Shown here in pieces: positions 56,744 through 64,000 of a stretch of DNA of 64,000 nucleotides. This DNA comes from Mauremys mutica (lineage: Eukaryota > Chordata > Testudines > Geoemydidae). Each line of letters starts with the position of its first letter. Position 1 is the first letter of the stretch. Made by a program: the position numbers and the translations under genes. The notes under the pieces are model-generated. The model saw nothing but the letters and a program-made list of their open reading frames with translations, was not told where the DNA came from and made no database searches. The stretch spans positions 63,507,321-63,571,320 of the forward strand of contig NC_059075.1 of assembly GCF_020497125.1 (NCBI RefSeq), given 5' to 3'.

Positions 56744-57312
56744 CTCCTGTGTAACCAACAGCCCTCCTCCCCAAGTTCCATTGCCTCCTCACCCAGACAC
56801 CCAAGAACGTGGTGGGGGGGCCTCTGGCCACCCAGCCACTCCACCCCAGAGGATTGCCCAAGCAACAGAAGTCTGGCCTTCAAGAAGTTTTAACTTTTTT
56901 AAGTTTTAAAGTGCAATGTGGCCTTGTCCTTCCCTCCTCCCCCACCCCTCCTGGGCTACCTTGGCAGTTATCCCCCTATTTGTGTGATGAATTAATAAAG
57001 AATGCGTGAATGTGAAGGAACAATGACTTTATTGCCTCTGCAAGTGGTGATTGAATGGGGGAGGAGAGGGTGGATAGATTACAGGGAAGTAGAGTGAACC
57101 AAGGGGCGGGGAGGGGTTCATCAAGGAGAAACAAACAGAACTTTCACACCGTAGCCTGGCCAGTCATGAAACTGGTTTTCAAAGCTTCGCTGATGCACAC
57201 CGCGCCCTCCTGTACTCTTCTAACTGTCCTGGTGTCTGGCTTCGTGTAATCAGTGGCCAGGCAATTTGCCTCAATCTCTCATCCCGCCATAAATGTCTCC
57301 CCTGTTACACTC

Positions 57313-58440
57313 TCAGATATTGTGGAGCACACAGCAAGCAGTAATAACAATGGGAATATTGGTTTCGCTGAGGTCTATCCGAGTCAGCAAACTGTGCCAG
57401 CGCGCTTTTAAATGTCCAAATGCACATTCTACCACCATTCTGCACTTGCTCAGCCTTTAGTTGAACAGCTCCTGACTACTGTCCAGGCTGCCTGTGTATG
57501 GCTTCATGATCCATGGTATTAAGGGGTAGGCTGGGTTCCCAAGGATAACTATAGGCATTTGAATATCCCCAGTGGTTATTTTCTGGTCTGGGAAGAAAGT
57601 CCCTTCCTGCAGCTTTTGAAACAGACCAGAGTTCCTGAAGATGCAAGTGTCATGTACCTTTCCCGGCCATCCCACGTTGATGTTGGTGAAACATCCCTTG
57701 TGATCCACCAGCGCTTGCATCGGCATCGAAAAGTACCCCTTTCGATTTATGTACTCGCTGGCTTGGTGCTTCAGTGCCAAGATAGGTATATGGGTTCCGT
57801 CTATCGCCCCACCACAGTTAGGGAATCCCATTGCAGCAAAGCCATCCGTTATGACCTGCACATTTCCCAGAATCACCACCCTTGATATCAGCAGCTCTTT
57901 GATTGCGTTGGCTAATTGGATCACAGCAGCCCTCACAGTCAATTTGCCCACTCCAAATTGATGCCCGACTGACCGGTAGCTGTCTGGCGTTGCAAACTTC
58001 CACAGGGCTATCGCCACTCGCTTCTCAACTGTGAGGGCTGCTGTCATCTTGGTATTCTGGCGCTTCAAGGCAGGGGAAAGCAAGTTCCATGAAAGCAAGT
58101 TCCATGAAAGTGCCCTTATGCAGCAAAAGTTTGGCAGCCACTGGGAATCATCCCAGACCCGCAACACTATGCAGTCCCACCAGTCTGATCTTGTTTCCCG
58201 GGCCCAGAATCGGCGTTCCACAGCATGAACCTGCCCCATTAACACCATGATATGCATGTTGCCGGGGCCTGTACTTTGTGAGAAGTCTATGTCTATGTCC
58301 TCATCACTCTTGTCACCGCACTGCCATCGCCGCCTCGCCTGGTTTTGCTTTGGCAGGTTCTGGTTCTGCATATACTCCATGATAATGCGGGTGGTGTTTA
58401 CAGTGCCCATAATTGCCACGGTGATCTGAGTGGGCTCCAT
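57313..58440 (-). pseudogene. Harbinger DDE transposase gene, two in-frame stops
   Basis: On the minus strand a long frame (to 57457) holds a HARBI1-like transposase. The likely start is the Met near 58440 (MEPTQITVAIMG). Landmarks: WARETRSDWWDCIVLRVWDD, KRVAIALWKFATPDSYRSVG, FPNCGGAIDGTHIPI (first catalytic Asp), GWPGKVHDTCIFRNSGLF (second Asp) and DIQMPIVILGNPAYPL. A TAA at 57457-57459 interrupts just after SSQELFN; the same frame then continues RLSKCRMVVECAFGHLKARW, with the third catalytic residue (Glu) at 57427-57429, to a TGA at 57313-57315 after CCVLHN. A short duplicated SWNLLSWNLLS tract lies near the middle. Confidence 0.85.
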
Positions 58441-58588
58441 GATCCCCATGCTATGGCGTCTGGGCTGAAAAAAGGCATGAAACGATTGTCTGCTCTGATG
58501 GAGGGAGGGGCGACTGATGACATGGCTTACAGGGAATAAAAATCCACAAAGGGGGTGGCTTTGCATCAAGGAGAAAACACAAACAACT

Positions 58589-58643
58589 GTCACACAGAAT
58601 GGCCCCCTCAAGGATTGAACTCAAAACCCTGGGTTTAGCAGGT
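58589..58643 (-). mobile_element. SINE scrap inside the Harbinger element
   Basis: On the minus strand ATGACCTGCTAAACCCAGGG and the following GAGTTCAATCCTTGAGGGGG match the B-box region of the SINE at 24890. Head and tail are missing. It abuts the 5' side of the transposase frame. Confidence 0.65.
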
Positions 58644-59463
58644 CATTGATTTCATGGAGGGAGGGAGGACGCAAATGAATACAAAACAAATCGGGTCTAT
58701 TTCTTGTTTTGATCCACTCCATCTATCTTTTACATCTTTAGGCTGGCAGCAGACGGTGCAGTTGGACTGCTAGCCATCATCTCCTGGGTGCTTGGCAGAA
58801 GATGCTGTATTATGACTGCTAGCCATCAGCATCTCCTGGCTGCTCGCCAGAAGATGGGAATGACCTGGCTGAGTCATTCTCATGTCTGCCCAGTCGTCCC
58901 TGACTGACCTCACCAAGGTCAGCTAAAAGAGCACCCAGGAGTACAATGACGATGGCTCCCAGTCGTAACGCATCGTCTGCTGCTAAAAGGCAATGAGCTG
59001 CTGCTGTGTAGTAGTGCAGTCCCATGTCTGCCAGCACCCAGGAAAGTTACAGTGACGGTCAGCCGTGCAGGCTCCATGCTTGCCGTGGTATGGCATCTGC
59101 ACAAGTAACCCAGGAAAAAAGGCGCGAAATGATTGTCTGCCGTTGCTTTCATGGGTGGGGGGAAAATAGGGGGCCAATGACATGTACACGGAGCCACCCG
59201 TGACAATGTTTTTGCCCTATCAGGCATTGAGATCTCAACCCAGAATTCCAATGGGCGGTGGAGACTGCAAGAACTATGGGATAGCTACCCACAGTGCAAC
59301 GCTCTGAAAGTCTATGCTAGCCTTGGTACTGTGGACGCAGTCTGCCGACAATGCACTTAAAGCATTTTTTGTGGGGATCCACACAATCGACTGTATAAAA
59401 ACGATTTCTGAAAAAACGACTTCTATAAATTTGATCTAATTTCATAGTGTAGACATACCTTCA

Positions 59464-59798
59464 GTGTCCTGCAACATTCTTCCCAGAGAGGAGCAGAAGA
59501 GAAGTTCTCCAAGTGGCTGGGAGTGCAGACTCTGGGGGTGGGGCTGGGGGTTTGGGGTGCAGCAGGGGGCTCAGGGCTGGGGCAGAGGGTTGGGGGGGCT
59601 GAGGGTGTGGGTTCTGGGGTGGGGCTGGGGATGAGGGGTTTTGGGTGCAGGCTGCCCCACGGCTGCAGTGGGGAGAGAGGACTCCCTGCAGCCCTCTCTC
59701 GCTGCAGCGGGCCGGGGGAGAGGTGCCTCTCCCTGCCTGTGCAGCCCTTGGTAGACTGCTGCACGGCTGTGCGACCACACAGCTTAGAGGGAACTTAG
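59464..59798 (-). mobile_element. G-rich hAT-like remnant
   Basis: The interior (GGGGCTGGGGATGAGGGG units) is like that of the hAT copies, and the right edge, inverted, reads AAGTTCCCTCTAAGCTGTGT. Clear inverted termini were not found; the Harbinger insertion touches its left edge. Confidence 0.4.
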
Positions 59799-60120
59799 TT
59801 GGACAGCAGTAAATTCCCAGAAGGGGACTGAACTGTCAGGAGGCCCAGCTGGAGAACAGACTGAGGGTGAAACCATTGCCTCCAGGGAGGAAATCCTGGG
59901 AGTATGACCCGATATCAGCTGGGACTTGTTTAAAGACTGTAGACACCCAACCAGAAGAGGGTGCTCACGGGAGGTGGGTGACACACCACTACAGGACCTA
60001 AAGTGAATCTTACGTTTTGTGGGGATGCAGTACAGAGCACTGGTGTGATGTCCTGTTGCTGATCTGTTCCAGTCAGGAGATGAACTTTTTCATATGGACC
60101 CTCAGGACAAGAGTATGGAC
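59799..60120. other. Possible LTR remnant
   Basis: AAGACTGTAGACACCCAACC and GAGGGTGCTCACGGGAGG recall the 3' part of a dispersed turtle LTR-like repeat, but no ends or duplications support a firm call. Confidence 0.25.
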
Positions 60121-60430
60121 ACAACACAGTCAACCTGTGGAGCTCCTTGCCAGAGGATGTTGTGAAGGCCAAAACTATAGCAGGGTTCAAAAAATAATTA
60201 GATAAATTAATGGAGGATAGGTCCATCAATGGCTATTAGCCAAGATGGGCAGGGATGGTGTCCCTAGATCTATTTGCCAGAATCTGGGAATGGGCAACAG
60301 GGGATGGATCACTTGATGATTACCTGTTCTGTTCATTCCCTCTGGGGCACCTGGCATGGCCACTGGCGGAAGACAGGATACTGAGCTAGATGGACCTTTG
60401 GTCTGACCCAGTATGGCTGTTCTTATGTTC
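60121..60430 (+). mobile_element. CR1 LINE 3' end, + strand
   Basis: Begins with the CAACCTGTGGAGCTCCTTGC coding end and runs through ATGGCTATTAGCCAAGATGG to CTTTGGTCTGACCCAGTATG, in parallel with 9095-9402 of the CR1 at 8583. 5' truncated. Confidence 0.9.
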
Positions 60431-60470
60431 TTGAGGTCCCTTCCATCTCTACAGTTCTATAATTCTATAT

Positions 60471-62280
60471 TCAACCAGTAGAAATTTTCATGTTGCCCTA
60501 TGGTTCCTGTTTTTGATGTAATTGTCATAATTTATCCCTGAGGTAACAACAGTGTCTGTTGTAGCTAAATGGTCATTAGTCCTTTATCACAAAAAGAGGC
60601 ATAGTTTCTTTAATAGCAGGTGGAAGAACGTATTCCTGGGCAGTGCTGCTATCTGGAAGTCTAGCTGTAGAGATAAGTCAAGGAGGACTCCAGAGCTGTT
60701 ACTTTTCAATCAAAGGGCATTAGATTGAGGGTGGTGGTGTCATGGTTTCTGCTAATTAATCAAAATGCTTTCCCTTTTCTCTCACCTTTACTCCAGTCTG
60801 CCTTAGTTAGGCCTGCTTTTTACCTGTGCATTTATTTATTTATACAGACAGACAGTGGGGTAACTGGGTGACACCATTAGGCAAATAGTATGTTTTGCCA
60901 ATTGTATTCCTTTTAGGCATATCCTTACTGTGTTTCTGCCTAAGTTTTAGCTTAGCATTTGCATCTCCCAGCCTCAGTTAAGATTAAAGACGTTAAAATC
61001 AAGCTAAAATTGGCTAAAATCAAGGATAGTCTCAATTCTGATTCATTCTTTTGGGAGATTATATATACTGCATTTTCATTTCAAATACATATTTGAAAAG
61101 GAACTGCTGTCCAGTCTTCCTCAACTTTTAATTATTAGTCGTATGTTTTGTTTTTGGAATATGACTAAAAAGAAAAGGAGCTCAACCTATTACTGCAATG
61201 TTTTGGGTTTTGTTAGTTTTTTAATGCCTTTTTGATTAGTAGCTTAAATCTTCTAAAATCATGGATTTCTTGAGGATCCTGACAGATCTGTTAACTTGAA
61301 CAAAGGACCCTTTACAATGTATTTGGATTGTGTCTCATTGGAACAACATGCAGAAAAGAGATTACTGCTTTGAAAGCTGAACAGCAGGTGGCTTTTCTTG
61401 TATTCCGTTGGCTCATGTTATCTTTGGTGCTGGCAATAAATGGACTTTCTGTCAACTTATATTCCTGTCAGTAGTCGACACTTTTTTTTTTCCCTTCAGT
61501 GAGTCAAAAGTATGAAAAGAACAAAAGCTTCATAAATTACAGTAATATTCGTTCTCTTCCTCCACCCTGGAAGAGAGATCTTTTCTAGCTGACCGCTTTA
61601 TCTCCAGAAGCCAAACAGCAAGAGGAAAATCATTATCTCATGCCATTTCTTTTGCATGCACAGGCTCTTGCAAGACTCTATCTATACCACTGAATACACT
61701 GCTGGTGTTTAACAATTAAAAATAAGGGCTACAGTAATTTGTGTGTGTGACTTATTCTTCCTTCTGTGTTTTTGTTTTTGTTTTATTGCATGTTGTATCT
61801 TGTTTTCTAATATCATACCAGTTCCACTTCTGAGCTGTCGGTTACCTGAATTCACTAACCAGTTGAGTGGTTAAAAGTATTTTCAAACATTTTTCTCTTA
61901 CCTTTCATATTTTTTCTTTTAGCTCTGGTGGTGGTTTTTAACCAAGAATATTTTTGCAAAGTTACTTTGGAACAAAAACTCTGGTGATCTGATGTCTTTC
62001 ATCCAGAGTACTAATGAATATGAATATAAGTGGCTGATTTCTCTCTGGTCTGCAGGACAATCCTTTTTTTTAAATTAAATGATAGTGATCACTGGAACCT
62101 AGCCAGAATTTTAAAGCCAAAATCCTGTCACTTCTGTAATCGGGAAATCTCCTTTTCATCTGTAGAGTAGAAATAACTGATATTTTACTTTTTTGTTTGC
62201 ATAGAATTCATGGGCCAATCTTTACCCTTTTAATCGGTGTGTTTCTGTATAAGACATAGCATATAAACAAGAAAATGATA
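60471..62280. other. STARD9 intron 3, no recognisable feature
   Basis: AT-rich. A short CR1/SINE-type tail (GAGGTCCCTTCCATCTCTAC) lies just before, at 60433-60468. No exon is recognised. Confidence 0.4.
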
Positions 62281-62920
62281 GGTTTCAGAGTGTTAGTCTG
62301 TATTAGCAAAAACAACGAGGAGTCCTTGTGGCACCTGAGATTAACAAATGTATTTGGGCATAAGCTTTCGTGGGCTAGAGCCACTTCATCAGATGCATGA
62401 AGTGAAAAATACAGGAGCAGTTATAAATACATGAAAGGATGGGGGTTGGTTTACTAAGTGTGAGGTCAGTCTAACGAGATACATCAATTAACAGCAGGAT
62501 ACCAAGGGAGGAAAAATAACTTTTGAAGTGGTAAGAGAGTGGCCATTGCAGACAGTTGACAAGAAGGTGTGAGTAACAGTAGGGAGAAATTAGTAATCGG
62601 GAAATTAAGTTTAGGTTTTGCAATGACCCAACCACTCCCAGTCTTTATTCAGGCCTAATCTGATGGTATCCAGTTTGCAAATTAATTCCAGTTCTGCAGC
62701 TTCACGTTGGAGTCTGTTTTTGAAGTTTTTTTGTTGAAGAATTGCCACTTTGAGGTCTGTTATTGAGTGACCAGAGAGATTGAAGTGTTCTCCTACTGGT
62801 TTTTTAATGTTATGATTCCTGATGTCAGATTTTTGTCCATTTATTCTTTTGCGAAGAGACTGTCTGGTTTGGCCAGTGTACATGGCAGAGTGGCATTGCT
62901 GGCACATGATAGCGAGCCTT
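62281..62920 (-). mobile_element. Penelope-like element, 3' half with GIY-YIG remnant
   Basis: The low-coordinate end carries the terminal text AACGAGGAGTCCTTGTGGCA and TAAGCTTTCGTGGGCTAGAG. Further in, a minus-strand frame (62611-62907) encodes a GIY-YIG-type endonuclease region: CHSAMYTGQTRQSLRKRING, then KKPVGEHFNLSGHSITDLKV and RLQREAAELELICKLDTIRL with GLN. Penelope-like elements are the retroelements that carry such a nuclease after the reverse transcriptase. The reverse transcriptase part is absent: 5' truncated near 62920. Confidence 0.8.
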
Positions 62921-63087
62921 CAAGTAATACTGTATTTGAGCAACATATGGTATTTCTTCTAAATTTCTTTCAAGTCCTCTGGAATATAGAAATAGAAACT
63001 GGGGTGATTTAAGTGGCTTTTATATCTTCAAGTGTAATTAGAGTCTATCAATCCAATAGTAGCTCAAAAGAACTACTAAAAAATGTA

Positions 63088-63187
63088 GAAGCAGCAAAGA
63101 GTCTTGTGGCACCTTATAGTCTAACAGACTATAAGACTCTTTGCTGCTTTTACAGATCCAGACTAACACGGCTACCCCTTTGATACT
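63088..63187 (-). mobile_element. Penelope-like short inverted insertion, perfect 11-bp TSD
   Basis: Flanked by TAAAAAATGTA at 63077-63087 and 63188-63198. The insert reads AGCAGCAAAGAGTCTTGTGG ... then the inverted GACTCTTTGCTGCT, ending CGGCTACCCCTTTGATACT, the complement of the start of the insertion at 19712. Confidence 0.8.
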
Positions 63188-63198
63188 TAAAAAATGTA

Positions 63199-63887
63199 GC
63201 TGCATTTACTGAACAGCATAAAGATTTCAGACTATAAAACTAGGCTTGTTTCAGTTCTTCCCATTGCCTTCCTTTACTCTTAGCCTTGCCATTTCTGTCT
63301 CTCTGACTTTTTTTTTTTTTTTGCTCAGCATAGCACAATGCTGTAATTGTTTCACGTCCTACTGTGTATAATTTGCATAAATTTATTCCCTGATTACAGT
63401 ATATGGAATGTAATCTTTTCTGTTCCATTGGTTATGAATTTGAAAGGCTTTCTGCAATTGAATGTCATGGGGAAGGAGGGGGTGGGAAATGGAGCAAAAA
63501 AGTCAAAAGATCCTTCTTTATCCGTCAGCTCACTAATTTGGAATTAATAGGTGTTTCCTTTCCTCAACTGAAGGATTATTTTTGTAATAATAATAATAAT
63601 AATAATGGTTCTGTAGCACAGCTCATCATTGATCTCAGAGTATTTTTAAAAACAAGCCTCATAATGCCTCTTTGGAGGTACTTAAGAGGTCTTTAGGCCT
63701 GATTTTGCCGACCACTGCAATGCATGCCAATGTAGGGTGGAATACAGTTGCTGTTCAGCAGTGTACAATGCTACGTAATACTTTAGGGACAGGAAGTGCA
63801 GAAGAATAGTGTACCCAAATGACACATCAGAGGGAATTTAGATGGACAGAATGTAACTATCCGAATTGGAATGTGGCCTTGAATTAA
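63199..63887. other. STARD9 intron 3, no recognisable element
   Basis: Holds the AAT microsatellite at 63586-63606; otherwise unassigned. Confidence 0.4.
63586..63606. repeat. (AAT)n microsatellite
   Basis: Seven tandem AAT units. Confidence 0.9.
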
Positions 63888-64000
63888 GGGCTTGTCTACA
63901 CGAACAATTAGTTTGCAGCAAACTGGGTGTAAATCTACCCCATGCTAGCCTGCCATGTGCTGTCTGTCTGTCCAGCCTACATAGTCTCTGTCATTGTGGA
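63888..64000 (+). mobile_element. Harbinger MITE, left end, continues past window
   Basis: GGGCTTGTCTACACG after TAA (63885-63887) is the same terminus as at 3025. The right end is outside the window. Confidence 0.6.

Larger units (their letters stand above)
54797..59460. mobile_element. Near full-length PIF/Harbinger transposon, two genes
   Basis: Left end GGCCTGGTCTACACTATGA and inverted right end AGGTATGTCTACACTATGA, flanked by TCA at 54794-54796 and 59461-59463. It carries a Myb/SANT-like gene on + (55186-55768 and 56517-56743) and a DDE transposase gene on - (57313-58440), convergent, as is usual for autonomous Harbinger elements. Both genes are broken, so this copy is not expected to move by itself. 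Confidence 0.88.

Noticed and set aside
57457..58611. Host HARBI1-like gene with 384 codons
   Set aside because: It lies between transposon ends with a TCA duplication, stops before the catalytic Glu, and has its remaining codons in frame after the stop; it is a broken transposase.
1..64000. CRISPR arrays, operons, phage or bacterial islands
   Set aside because: Spliced genes, microsatellites and vertebrate repeats show eukaryotic DNA throughout; no regularly spaced direct repeats with unique spacers were seen.

Overview
The window is vertebrate nuclear DNA, most likely from a turtle. Two genes have spliced exons, GT/AG junctions and large introns. The repeats are CR1 LINEs, a tRNA-derived SINE of the tortoise type whose tail matches a CR1 tail in the same window, PIF/Harbinger and hAT DNA transposons, Penelope-like elements, and old L2 and MIR fragments. 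The turtle assignment is an inference from this repeat mix. The two protein genes are assigned from their translated exons.

Gene content. Positions 1-6850 carry exons 2-6 of HAUS2 (augmin subunit 2) on the + strand; exon 1 lies upstream of the window. Positions 16529-31312 carry the first three coding exons of STARD9 (KIF16A, a giant kinesin-3 with a START domain), also on +. The kinesin P-loop exon was not found, so intron 3 appears to run from 31313 past the window end. The order HAUS2 then STARD9, in the same orientation, matches the human 15q15 neighbourhood. Both proteins work at the mitotic spindle: augmin nucleates microtubules on microtubules, and STARD9 holds pericentriolar material together. 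The STARD9 first exon sits in a CpG island (about 16030-16720).

Layout: 1-6850, HAUS2 with old repeats in its introns; 6851-16030, intergenic, with a CR1 fragment, a hairpin, a solo LTR inserted in a MIR and itself hit by a hAT, and another hAT; 16030-16720, CpG island and STARD9 exon 1; 16576-25141, STARD9 intron 1, with hAT, an inverted Penelope dimer, two Harbinger elements sharing a TTA, a Harbinger transposase relic and a Tx1-like LINE scrap; 25142-25211, exon 2; 25212-31195, intron 2; 31196-31312, exon 3; 31313-64000, intron 3, packed with nested mobile elements. The largest is a nearly complete 4.66 kb Harbinger transposon (54797-59460) carrying both a Myb/SANT-like gene and a DDE transposase gene, each broken.

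Most of the non-coding sequence that can be read is transposon-derived. Many insertions have visible target-site duplications (8 bp for hAT, TTA/TAA/TCA for Harbinger, TA for mariner-like, 5 bp for LTRs, 10-11 bp for Penelope copies), which allows exact boundaries and a relative order of insertion. I found no convincing non-transposon system that is new to science. The most informative structures are the nested insertion stack at 36264-38100, the inverted Penelope insertions, and the two-gene Harbinger copy.
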